The translations under genes and the position numbers were made by a program. Below, one piece after another: positions 25,512 to 33,596 of a DNA stretch of 64,000 nt (the stretch's first letter is position 1; each line of letters opens with the position of its first letter). Origin of the DNA: Winogradskya humida (GTDB lineage: Bacteria > Actinomycetota > Actinomycetes > Mycobacteriales > Micromonosporaceae). The notes under the pieces are model-generated. The model was given only the letters and a program-made list of their open reading frames with translations, was not told the DNA's origin and did not search any database. Location: NCBI RefSeq assembly GCF_016862215.1, contig NZ_BOMN01000098.1:21660-85659 (forward strand), read 5' to 3'.

Positions 25512-25533
25512 TTCTGGAACGCGCGATCAAGAT
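25512..25533. promoter_or_regulatory. TetR-type site upstream of the regulator itself
   Basis: The 22-mer 25512-25533 (TTCTGGAACG then CGCGATCAAGAT) resembles the one at 24882-24903 in the same orientation and lies 17 bases before the tetR start, consistent with autorepression. Confidence 0.5.
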
Positions 25534-25537
25534 AGTG

Positions 25538-25990
25538 TCACCAGCCGCGGGTGCCGGGCCCGCCCTTGAACGGACCGGTGATGTCCGACGTGATCCAGCC
25601 GCCGTAGAAGTCACCCTCCTGCGCGCGGACCACCTCGTCCCCGACCCGGCACTCGTCGACCTTGCTGGGATAGAAGGCGACGGCGCCGGTCATCTCGGCG
25701 TACGCCGGGGAAGGATCTTCGTAGGACCACGCGGCCTCCGGGATCCGCGCGCCGCCGACGCTGAGGTCCCAGTAGGTCGCGTCGCCCTTGAACTCGCAGA
25801 ACGACCGCCCCCGAGCGGGCTGCAGCACCCCCGCCGCGACATCCTCGCGCGGCACGTAATAGACCGGCGGATGCGACGTCTCCAGCACCCGCCAGCACCG
25901 ATCACTGCTCACGATGCTCTGCCCGGCATGCACGATACTGACCCGCGCACGGCTCAGCTCCAGCCGCGGCGGCCGCGGATAATCCCACAC
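25538..25990 (-). CDS. DUF427-family protein
   Basis: A 150-residue protein of the DUF427 family: MWDYPRPPRLELSRARV at the start, VLETSHPPVYYVPREDV, SFCEFKGDATYWDL and the C-terminal DFYGGWITSDITGPFKGGPGTRGW. The function of the family is not established. The GTG at 25990 is chosen because an AAGGG/GGTGG stretch lies 5-10 bases upstream; a GTG at 25999 would add three residues. It is divergent from the lipoprotein gene at 26050. Confidence 0.85.
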   Translation of the reverse strand: MWDYPRPPRLELSRARVSIVHAGQSIVSSDRCWRVLETSHPPVYYVPREDVAAGVLQPARGRSFCEFKGDATYWDLSVGGARIPEAAWSYEDPSPAYAEMTGAVAFYPSKVDECRVGDEVVRAQEGDFYGGWITSDITGPFKGGPGTRGW

Positions 25991-26049
25991 AGATTCCACC
26001 CTTTGACCGTACGCCGTCAGCGCCGCCGCCCGGTTTGGCACCGTGCAGC

Positions 26050-26643
26050 ATGATGGCCGGAATGAGGACACGATGGCTGGTGCCCGTGCTGGTGACGGCG
26101 GTGCTGCTCGCGGGTTGCGACGTCTCCCCGGAGGACGGCCGGCCCCTGGTGCTCGGCTCGCCCGCGCCGGCGGTGCCCGTGCCGGCCGCGGTCTCGCCGT
26201 CCCCAGCGGCGGTGGGTGATACCGGGTGCCTGGAGCCCGGTGTGGAGCTTTCGCTCAGCGAGGTCGATGGCGCGATGGGGCTGCGGGCCGTCGGGATCCA
26301 GCTGCGCAACTGCGGCACGAAACCGTACGTCGCCTACGGTTATCCCCTGGTCGATGTCCTCGACGCCGACCACCGGAAGCTCGACGTGAAGGTTCTGGTC
26401 GGGACCGACAACATTCAGCAGGTCGACACGCTGAAGGACACCCCGGAGCGGGTGGAGGTCGCGCCGGGTGAGCAGATCGGCGCCGCGCTGTTGTGGCGCA
26501 GCACGAACGCCCCGGGTGAGGGCGATTTCATGCTCGGCGCCTACCTGAGTGTCGCCCCGGCGGAGGGGCAGCCCCGGCACACGCTCCCGCTGAACGTCGA
26601 TCTGGGCACCACCGGAAAAATGGGTGTGGGGCCCTGGGAGTAG
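26050..26643 (+). CDS. DUF4232-like lipoprotein
   Basis: A predicted lipoprotein of about 197 residues. The signal MRTRWLVPVLVTAVLLAGC ends in a good lipobox (LLAGC). A Pro/Ala/Ser spacer leads to a small beta domain with Cys pairs (TGCLEPGVELSLSEVDGAMGLRAVGIQLRNCGTKPYVAYGYP), typical of DUF4232, whose role is unknown. ATGs at 26050, 26053 and 26062 are all possible; the last gives the neatest signal peptide. It is followed after 5 bases by the acetyltransferase gene, so the two are probably co-expressed. Confidence 0.78.
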   Translation: MMAGMRTRWLVPVLVTAVLLAGCDVSPEDGRPLVLGSPAPAVPVPAAVSPSPAAVGDTGCLEPGVELSLSEVDGAMGLRAVGIQLRNCGTKPYVAYGYPLVDVLDADHRKLDVKVLVGTDNIQQVDTLKDTPERVEVAPGEQIGAALLWRSTNAPGEGDFMLGAYLSVAPAEGQPRHTLPLNVDLGTTGKMGVGPWE

Positions 26644-26648
26644 GTGCG

Positions 26649-27227
26649 ATGATCTCCGCGATGACCCAGCCTTCCGTACGTTTTGTGCCCCTGCCGCCGC
26701 CCGTTCTCGAGGCGCTGCTGGCCGGCGATCTCGCCACCGCCCGCGACCTGACCGGTGTCCCGCTGTCCGAGTGGTTCCTCTCCGACGAGGTCACCTGGTT
26801 GTGGCGGCTGCGGCTCGACCAGATCGCCGCCGACCCGCGCGCCGCCGATTGGATCGTGCGCGCGACGGTCAGCGTCCCGGACGGCGTTGTTGTCGGCGCC
26901 GGCGGTTTCCACGGGCCGCCCGATGAGGCCGGCATGGTCGAGATCGGCTACAGCACCGATCCGGCTTTCCGCAGGCGCGGGTACGCGCGGGCCATGGTGA
27001 CCGAGCTGCTGCGCTGGGCTGCTTCCGAGCCGCAGGCCGTGACGGTTCGCGCGAGCATCCGCCCCGACAACGTGGCCTCGCTGGCGACCATCGCGGGCTT
27101 CGGCTTCGAGCACGTCGGCGAGCAGTGGGACGAGGAGGACGGCACCGAGTATCTCTACGAGGTGAGTCTGCGCTCGATCGAGACCAGGGTGCCCGTCGAC
27201 GAGGACGTCACCCGCACCTCGCCGTAG
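26649..27227 (+). CDS. GNAT-family N-acetyltransferase
   Basis: A 192-residue RimJ/RimL-like acetyltransferase. The acetyl-CoA loop is VEIGYSTDPAFRRRGYARAMVTELL (about 97-121), followed by VTVRASIRPDNVASLATIAGFGFEHVGEQ, the conserved NxxS..A..GF motif. Substrate unknown. It starts 5 bases after the lipoprotein gene. The last 24 codons overlap the convergent giant signalling gene by 73 bp; the catalytic domain is complete before the overlap. Confidence 0.88.
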   Translation: MISAMTQPSVRFVPLPPPVLEALLAGDLATARDLTGVPLSEWFLSDEVTWLWRLRLDQIAADPRAADWIVRATVSVPDGVVVGAGGFHGPPDEAGMVEIGYSTDPAFRRRGYARAMVTELLRWAASEPQAVTVRASIRPDNVASLATIAGFGFEHVGEQWDEEDGTEYLYEVSLRSIETRVPVDEDVTRTSP

Positions 27228-30200
27228 GCGTTCATCAGCAGGGCGCCCCGGCCACGGTCGAGCGGGGCCGGGCGGCCGCGCCAGCTGCCGTAGTCCTGGA
27301 CGCTGACCCGGATGGTGCCGTGCGCGATCCGCAGCCGGACGTCGACCTCCGGCCGGGTCGGCTGCTGGGCGTGCTCCACCGCGTTGTTGACCGCCTCGGT
27401 CGCCGCGAGCTGCAGGTCACCGAGCAGGTCCGCGTCGATCAGGCCGGTGAGCGTGGCGCGCAGATCCGCGCGCATCATCGAGGACGCGGTCGGCACCAGC
27501 GGATAGCGCCAGCTCACCTCCAGGTCGGCGATCGTGGGCAGCGCCGTGGCGGGGTCCTCGCCGGGAGCACGCCGGAGCGCGAGCGCCGCGATGTCGTCCG
27601 CCGCCGGTTGCACGGCCGCCGCCAGCGCGGTGGTGAGCAGGTCGGCGGCGGGAACGCCACGCCCCGCGCCGTCCGCGCAGCGGGTGAGCACGTGGGAGAC
27701 CCCGGTGTCGAGCGGTTCGTCCCGGGTCTCGACCAGCCCGTCGGTGAAGAACAGCAGGTAGCCACCGGGCGGCAGGACAGAACTGTTCGACGTGTACGCG
27801 GCCGCGGAAAGCCCGAGCGGCGGCCCCACCACACCGCGCATCCAGACGGGCGCCTGCCCGGGAGCCCACTGCAACGGCGCAGGATGCCCCGCCGTGCACC
27901 ACGTCACCTCCCCCGTCGCCGGGGTGAGCCGCGCGAGCAGCATCGTGGCGAAGTACGGCGTGCTCAACCGGCCGAGCATGGACACGATCCGGGACAGGAT
28001 GCGCTGCGGGCCGCCGTCCTCGACCGCGTAGGCGCGCACGGCGTTGCGCAGCTGCGCGGCTGTCACGGCGGCGCCCAGGCCGTGACCCGCGACGTCGCCG
28101 ATCACGAGCAGCAGGTCGTCGCCGGGCAGCGTGATGACGTCGTACCAGTCGCCGCCGAGGTTCCCGGACGCCGGCTGATACCGCGCGCTGAACTCCCATC
28201 CGGGCACCGCGGGCAGGGTCTCCGGCAGCACGCTCTGCTGCAACGTGATCGCGATCTGCCGTTCGTGGTCGAGCTCCCAGCGACTCTCGGCGAGCGCCGC
28301 GAGCATCGCCGCGACCGGCGCGAGCAGGGCCTGGGCATGCGCCGGAGCCGGCGCGCCGAGCAGAACCGTGACCGAGCCGATCTCGCTGCCGTCCCGGCCC
28401 TTCACGGGGGTACGCACGGAGTCCGCCGCGGTCGCCTTCCCGTCCGGCAACGGTGTGCTGAACGTCAGCGCCCTGCGGTCCGGCCCGCCGCTCAGCTCGG
28501 TGAACGCCTGCAGGCCGTCGAGCAGCGCCCGGGCCTGTTCGGTGGTGGCGTGCACGGCCTCCTCGAGCGCCCGGCCGGAAGCGATCACCGCCGTCGTACC
28601 GGCGGACCCGCCCCGGGGCCGGGCGGACGCGTCCCGGTCACGCTGCAGGTTGCTGCGGACCCGGGCGATCAGCTCGGCCGGCGTGAACGGTTTGACCACG
28701 TAGTCGTCCGCGCCCGCGTCGAGACCCTCCACGCCGGCCTCGCCACCCGCCCGCGCGGACAGCATCACGATCGGCAGGGTGCGCGTGCCGTCATGCCGGC
28801 GCAGGGTGCGTACCAGGGCGAAGCCGTCCATCCGCGGCATCATCGCGTCGGTGATCAGCAGATCCGGGGGCCGGCGCCGGATCGCCTCCAGCGCGGCCTG
28901 CCCGTCACCGACCGTTTCGACCTGCCAGTTCTCCGCGGTCAACAGCCTCTGCAGGTACGCCCGCATGTCGCTGTTGTCATCAGCGACCAGCACCCGGACG
29001 TCATGCTCGCCTGAGGGAATGGGATCCGGGGCGGCGAGCCAGCCTTGCGCCTCCTCGGCGAGGGCGTAGGCGTGCGCGGTGGGCGTACCCATAGCTGGGG
29101 TTTCGTCCTGGGGTGTAATGGTTTTCCAGGGCAGCGTCACGCTGAAGGTGGTGCCCGAGCCCGGCGCGCTCGCCACGGTGACCTCGCCGCCGAGCAGCCG
29201 GGTGAGCTCGCGGACGAGCGCCAGACCGATGCCGCTGCCCTCGTGACTGCGCGCCTGGGCGCCCTGCACCCCTCTTTTATGGAGGTCAACTCTGTGAAAG
29301 CGGTCGAACAGGTGCGGCAGCTCGTCGGCGCTGATCCCGATGCCGGAGTCGGCGACCCGCAGGCGTACTCCCTGGTCGTCGCTGTCGAGGGTCACCCGGA
29401 TCTCGCCGACGAACGTGAACTTGAGCGCGTTGGAGACGAGGTTCGTGACGATCGTCTCCCAGTTCACGGGGTCGACCGCGGTCGGGCGGGACAGTGGCGG
29501 GCTCTCCACGACCAGGCGCAGCGACGCCCGCTCGACGGCGGAGCGGAACACCCCGGCCAGGTCCGCGGTGAGCCCGGCGAGGTCGATGCGGCGCGGGGTG
29601 TTCCCGGCCCTCCCGGCCTCCAGGCTGGAGAACGTCATCAGGTTGTTGACCAGCGTCAACAGCCGGGTCGCGTTGCGCCGGGCGGTGTCGACTCGCTCGT
29701 GCTGACGCTCCCCCAGCGGTTCGGCAGTGTCGGCGAGGGCCTCGGTCAGCGGGCCGAGCATGAGGGTCAGCGGGGTGCGGAACTCGTGGCTGACGTTGGT
29801 GAAGAACGCGGTCTTGACCCGGTCCAGCTCGGCGAGCTGCTCGGCCCGGCGGCGTTCCTCCTCGTACGCGTACGAGTTGCGCACCGCCAGCGACACCTGC
29901 TGGGCGAGCAGGTGGAAGAACGAGCGGTAGCCGTCGTCGAGCGCGCGGCTCGGGCTCGCACCGGCCACCAGGACGCCGAGCGGTTGCCCCTGCCCGGCCG
30001 AGTCGAGCGGGATCGTCACCGCTGTGCGTACGGGTAGGTCCCAGGGCCCGCCGGTCACACCGTACGTCCCGGGTTCGGCGTCCCCGCTCAGCTCCTCAGG
30101 CAGGTTGTCGGCGTCCCCGCTCAGCTCCTCGGGCAGGCCGCCGGCGCCGCCGCTCAGCTCCTCGGGCAGGTTGTCGGTGCCGCAGCTCGCGACGCGCCGC

Positions 30201-30826
30201 AGCCGGTCGCCGTCGCGCAGGTAGATGCCGGCGAACGGGACGTCGAGCGGGTGCTCGGCGATCGCCGCCGCCAGCCGTTCGCAGGTCGGTCCGGCGCCGA
30301 TCGCCTCACCGCCGGCGCGGACCGAGAGCTCCCTCAGCAGCCGCAGCCGCCGCTCCCCCACGACCTGGTCGGTCACCTCGCTGCACACGGTGAGGACACC
30401 GACCGTACGGCCGTCGTCGTCCCGGGCGGGGGCGTGCGAGACGCTGAAGTACGCCTCCTCGCGATACCCCGCCCGCTCGAGCATCAGCTGCAGCGCGGGC
30501 ACCCAGCTCGCGACGCCGGTGGCCATTGCTTCGGCGATCAGCGGCTCCAGCACGGCCCACCCGGCCGCGAGGGTGACCCGCACATCCCCGCCGAGCGCGG
30601 CCGGATGCTGATCACCGATGAGCGCGGAATACGCGTCGTTGTACAGCTGGGTGTACTCCGGGCCCCAGAGCAGCAGCATCGGATAGCGCGACGAGAGCAC
30701 GATGCCCACCGCCGCCCGCAGGCTCTGCGGCCACTGGTCGACGGCGCCCAGCGGCGTCCCGGCCCAGTCGAGACCGGCCATCAGCCGTCCGGTCTCCCCA
30801 CCGCCGGCGAACAATCCGGCCATCAT
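27155..30826 (-). CDS. PAS-GAF-histidine kinase-receiver-SpoIIE phosphatase-GHKL multidomain protein
   Basis: This 1223-residue protein puts a whole signalling pathway in one chain. In order: PAS (about 15-160); GAF (about 175-320, containing a 3 x 11-residue LPEELSGDADN repeat); HisKA with NVSHEFRTPLTLML; HATPase with NLVSNALKFT, VADSGIGIS and GSGIGLALV; a receiver with LVADDNSDMRAYL and LITDAMMPRMDGF; a GAF-like linker; a SpoIIE/PP2C phosphatase with GGDWYDVITLPGDDLLLVIGDVAGHGLGAAV; and a C-terminal RsbW-type ATPase with EAVNNAVEHAQQP and RGRGALLMNAYG. It presumably governs an anti-sigma/antagonist switch. The ATG at 30826 is chosen because MMAGLF begins the PAS homology. It overlaps the GNAT gene by 73 bp. 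Confidence 0.9.
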   Translation of the reverse strand: MMAGLFAGGGETGRLMAGLDWAGTPLGAVDQWPQSLRAAVGIVLSSRYPMLLLWGPEYTQLYNDAYSALIGDQHPAALGGDVRVTLAAGWAVLEPLIAEAMATGVASWVPALQLMLERAGYREEAYFSVSHAPARDDDGRTVGVLTVCSEVTDQVVGERRLRLLRELSVRAGGEAIGAGPTCERLAAAIAEHPLDVPFAGIYLRDGDRLRRVASCGTDNLPEELSGGAGGLPEELSGDADNLPEELSGDAEPGTYGVTGGPWDLPVRTAVTIPLDSAGQGQPLGVLVAGASPSRALDDGYRSFFHLLAQQVSLAVRNSYAYEEERRRAEQLAELDRVKTAFFTNVSHEFRTPLTLMLGPLTEALADTAEPLGERQHERVDTARRNATRLLTLVNNLMTFSSLEAGRAGNTPRRIDLAGLTADLAGVFRSAVERASLRLVVESPPLSRPTAVDPVNWETIVTNLVSNALKFTFVGEIRVTLDSDDQGVRLRVADSGIGISADELPHLFDRFHRVDLHKRGVQGAQARSHEGSGIGLALVRELTRLLGGEVTVASAPGSGTTFSVTLPWKTITPQDETPAMGTPTAHAYALAEEAQGWLAAPDPIPSGEHDVRVLVADDNSDMRAYLQRLLTAENWQVETVGDGQAALEAIRRRPPDLLITDAMMPRMDGFALVRTLRRHDGTRTLPIVMLSARAGGEAGVEGLDAGADDYVVKPFTPAELIARVRSNLQRDRDASARPRGGSAGTTAVIASGRALEEAVHATTEQARALLDGLQAFTELSGGPDRRALTFSTPLPDGKATAADSVRTPVKGRDGSEIGSVTVLLGAPAPAHAQALLAPVAAMLAALAESRWELDHERQIAITLQQSVLPETLPAVPGWEFSARYQPASGNLGGDWYDVITLPGDDLLLVIGDVAGHGLGAAVTAAQLRNAVRAYAVEDGGPQRILSRIVSMLGRLSTPYFATMLLARLTPATGEVTWCTAGHPAPLQWAPGQAPVWMRGVVGPPLGLSAAAYTSNSSVLPPGGYLLFFTDGLVETRDEPLDTGVSHVLTRCADGAGRGVPAADLLTTALAAAVQPAADDIAALALRRAPGEDPATALPTIADLEVSWRYPLVPTASSMMRADLRATLTGLIDADLLGDLQLAATEAVNNAVEHAQQPTRPEVDVRLRIAHGTIRVSVQDYGSWRGRPAPLDRGRGALLMNAYGEVRVTSSSTGTLVSIERRLTS
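30075..30173 (-). repeat. Three tandem 33-bp repeats inside the giant kinase gene
   Basis: In-frame copies encode LPEELSGGAGG, LPEELSGDADN and LPEELSGDAEP within the GAF region. Related bases recur every 33 positions (for example 30084, 30117 and 30150). An 11-residue surface loop of variable length is likely. Confidence 0.8.
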
Positions 30827-30881
30827 CCCCGCATCACCCCCGGCACGGTACCCGTGGCCGGGCCTGACCATGCCTGAGCGC

Positions 30882-31334
30882 TTAAAACCAGTCGGAGCAG
30901 ACAGTCTGCGTGTACGTTTCGGCAACGTTGGAAATGATCCGCGCAAAACCGGGGAAAACGTCGCGCCCGCACACCCGGACCATGGTCGGCGGGCTGTCGG
31001 CATAACCCGGGGTATAGCTCGTCCCGTCGGCGGAAAATGGGCGTGACCGGCTCTTTCCGAGCAGTCCCTCCCACGTTTCGCCGGCGTCAAGGGTCAGGTC
31101 GATCCACAGCTCCCCGGCGCCACGGGTGCCCAGGAAGCCCCACGCGCAGCGGTGACTGTCGGAAAACCTCAGTTCGAGCGTGGCGCCGGCCTGCGTACTG
31201 ATCTCGTAGACGGCTCGGGCGCCGAGGTCACCGGCGCCGCAGCCAAGATCGATTTCGGGATGCCGGTGAAATGGTTGCCCCGCGGATGCCAGAACCAGGC
31301 CGGCGACGACCGCTTGCACAACGTATTTATGCAC
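30882..31334 (-). CDS. Small secreted protein (DUF2690-like)
   Basis: A 150-residue protein with a signal peptide (MHKYVVQAVVAGLVLASAG) and a compact domain having a few Cys (LGCGAGDLGARAVYEISTQAGATLELRFSDSHRCAWGFLG, RVCGRDVF, TVCSDWF). The ATLELRFSDSHRCAWG stretch resembles DUF2690 extracellular proteins of actinomycetes, of unknown function. It is 55 bases upstream of the giant kinase gene on the same strand, so it may share its transcript. It is divergent from the SGNH hydrolase gene. Confidence 0.7.
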   Translation of the reverse strand: MHKYVVQAVVAGLVLASAGQPFHRHPEIDLGCGAGDLGARAVYEISTQAGATLELRFSDSHRCAWGFLGTRGAGELWIDLTLDAGETWEGLLGKSRSRPFSADGTSYTPGYADSPPTMVRVCGRDVFPGFARIISNVAETYTQTVCSDWF

Positions 31335-31504
31335 GGTTCTCCATCCGCTTTCGCCGCTTCAAATTCCCATTCGCGCGGCGGCGCGGGCAAGCAATGTCAT
31401 CCCTGCGGGTAAACCGGCACTCCCGTGGTCACCCGGACCGGTTCGCCGGTTCGGCCGGCCGTTCGCGTAGCGTGAGGTTTCTGTCGATCTCACGGAGGTT
31501 TCGG

Positions 31505-32245
31505 ATGCGGTACGCGGCGGTCGGGGACAGCTTCAGTGAGGGGATGGGTGACGAGCTGCCCGACGGGTCACCGCGCGGCTGGACAGACCTGGTCGCCGCG
31601 GGTCTGCCCGGCGACGTGCAGTACGCCAACTTCGCGATCCGTGGCCGCCTGCTCGCCTCGATCGTCGACGACCAGCTGCCGGCGGCGCTCGCGCTCGACC
31701 CGCAACCGACGCTGCTCACCCTCAACGGCGGCGGGAACGACATGATGCGCCCGGGCACGGACACCGTCCGCCTGATCGCCCTGCTCGAACAGGCGATCAA
31801 GCGGGTCGTCGACGCCGGCATCCGGCTCGTGGTGATCAGCGGCGCCGACCCGTCCCAGCGGCTCCCGTTCGGCGCCTCGATCCGACGCAAGGGCGAGATC
31901 CTCACCGAGGCCACCCGGGAACTGGCCGAGCGGCACGGCGCCCAGCTCGTCGACGTCTTCCACGACGTCGAGATCCGCCGCGCGCCGTACTGGTCGGCGG
32001 ACCGCCTGCACCTCAACGCCGCCGGCCACCAGCGGGTCGCGGGTCTCGTGCTCACCCAGCTGGGCTACGCGGAGGCCGCCCACGCGGTCGACCCGGGCCC
32101 GGCCGAGACCCGCCGGGTGCTGTCCGAGGCCCGCTACTACCGCGAGCACGTCCTGCCCTGGGTGCAGCGCCGCCTGCAGGGCCGCTCCTCGGGCGACGAC
32201 CGCACGGGCAAGTACCTCGACTGGACCAGCATCAAGCCGGGCTGA
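31505..32245 (+). CDS. SGNH/GDSL-family esterase, cytoplasmic
   Basis: A 246-residue hydrolase without a signal peptide. Block I is AAVGDSFSEGMGDELPDGSPRGW (nucleophile Ser9), block II Gly is in FAIRGRLL, block III is NGGGNDMMRPG, and block V is SADRLHLNAAGHQRVAG (Asp/His). The family hydrolyses small esters or acyl groups; no substrate can be assigned. The ATG at 31505 (MRYAAVGDS) is preferred with GGAGG at 31494-31498. The frame is open from 31271 but that part has no homology and no signal peptide. Confidence 0.88.
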   Translation: MRYAAVGDSFSEGMGDELPDGSPRGWTDLVAAGLPGDVQYANFAIRGRLLASIVDDQLPAALALDPQPTLLTLNGGGNDMMRPGTDTVRLIALLEQAIKRVVDAGIRLVVISGADPSQRLPFGASIRRKGEILTEATRELAERHGAQLVDVFHDVEIRRAPYWSADRLHLNAAGHQRVAGLVLTQLGYAEAAHAVDPGPAETRRVLSEARYYREHVLPWVQRRLQGRSSGDDRTGKYLDWTSIKPG

Positions 32246-32312
32246 CACGGCTTAACCGGCCGGTCATCCCTACGCGACAGCCGGGACACGCCCGCTGCAT
32301 AGAACTACGCCA

Positions 32313-33596
32313 ATGAACAGGATGCGTGAGGCGCTGGGTCGGCGTACGTTCCTGCGGGCGGTTGCGGCGGTCGGAGCCGGCGGTATGCCGGCTGCCGTCC
32401 CCCATCCCAAGGTCGCCGGGCTTCTGCAGCCGGGCAGGGGGCCGATCCACGGCCGGCACTATCTGGGCTCGCGGCCGGATCAGGTCCGCTGGGGGTACGT
32501 GCCGTCGACCACCAGCGACGCCGTCCTGCGGATGCGCTCCGGTGAGACGGTCACCGTGGACACCGTCTCGCACGAGGGCATCCTCGAGGACCAGGGCCGC
32601 GACCCGGTGACGTGGTTCGCCGGGCACGGCGTCCCCCGGCGCGAGGTCCTCACCGACGCGATCGACATCGCCCGCGAGTACGACCGGGCACCGCGTAACT
32701 TCGATGTGGACGGTCCGCACGTGGTCACCGGCCCCATCCACGTCGACGGGGCCGCACCCGGCGATGTCCTGAAGATCGAGGTGCTGTCCGCGCTGCCCCG
32801 GGTCCCGTACGGCGTCGTCTCCTCCCGGCACGGCAAGGGCGCTCTGCCGCGGCTCGCGGGCGGCGCCGTTCCCGCCGGGATCACCGAGGCGGAGATCATG
32901 CCGCCGGTGGCGACCGACGGCCGGGCGACCGGGGACCCGACCCGTTACGGCAACGTCTCGGTCTTCACGCCCGTGCGGTCAGGCCACGGCATCATGCCGC
33001 GCGGCCCGCGCAGGCAGGTGAGGTTCCCGCTGAACCCGTTCATGGGCATGATGGGCGTGGCGTTCGCCGGTGCGCCTTCTCTGACCGACCCGCTGCTCAA
33101 CTCGATCCCGCCGACCCTCGGCGGCGGCAACATCGACATCAACCTGCTCGGTGTCGGCGCCACGTTCTACCTGCCGGTCTTCGCCGAGGGCGCGCTGTTC
33201 TACGTCGGCGACCCGCACCTGGCCATGGGCGGCGGCGAGGTGGCGCTCACGGCGATGGAAGGCTCGCTGCGCGCGACGTTCCGCCTGACCGTCGTCAGGA
33301 AGGGCAGGCCGGGTGCGCCGTCGGTGGCGTTCACCTACCCCTTCGCCGAGACGCGGGACGCGTGGATCCCCATCGGGCTGTCCGATCCGGACGGTGTGCG
33401 GGACGGTCAGGGCAACGATCTCGACATCGCGATGCGCCGGGCGGTGGTCAATGCCCTCGACTTCCTCCAGCACGATCTCGGGATGGACAGATCTGTCGCG
33501 TACGCCTACCTGTCAGCAGCCGCGAACTTCGAGGTCTCCCAGGTCGTCGATCGCACCACGGGCGTGCACGGCGTCATCAACAAGGGACACTTCTGA
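32313..33596 (+). CDS. Acetamidase/formamidase family protein, Tat-exported
   Basis: A 427-residue FmdA/AmdA-family protein. The N-terminus has a twin-arginine signal (GRRTFLRAVAAVGAGG). Family motifs include TVDTVSHEGI, VTGPIHVDGAAPGDVLKIEVL, GNIDINLLGVGATFYLPV and VGDPHLAMGGGEVALTAMEG. The GDxH motif is usually GDxHxxQGDGE; here Met and Gly replace the Gln and Asp. Known members release ammonia from short amides. Export is less usual for this family and could indicate a different extracellular amide. The end overlaps the convergent hydrolase gene by 20 bp. Confidence 0.88.
   Translation: MNRMREALGRRTFLRAVAAVGAGGMPAAVPHPKVAGLLQPGRGPIHGRHYLGSRPDQVRWGYVPSTTSDAVLRMRSGETVTVDTVSHEGILEDQGRDPVTWFAGHGVPRREVLTDAIDIAREYDRAPRNFDVDGPHVVTGPIHVDGAAPGDVLKIEVLSALPRVPYGVVSSRHGKGALPRLAGGAVPAGITEAEIMPPVATDGRATGDPTRYGNVSVFTPVRSGHGIMPRGPRRQVRFPLNPFMGMMGVAFAGAPSLTDPLLNSIPPTLGGGNIDINLLGVGATFYLPVFAEGALFYVGDPHLAMGGGEVALTAMEGSLRATFRLTVVRKGRPGAPSVAFTYPFAETRDAWIPIGLSDPDGVRDGQGNDLDIAMRRAVVNALDFLQHDLGMDRSVAYAYLSAAANFEVSQVVDRTTGVHGVINKGHF

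Noticed and set aside
27230..31090. Long plus-strand ORFs opposite the giant kinase gene
   Set aside because: Their translations are Arg/Gly-rich antisense shadows without motifs, as expected for high third-position GC.
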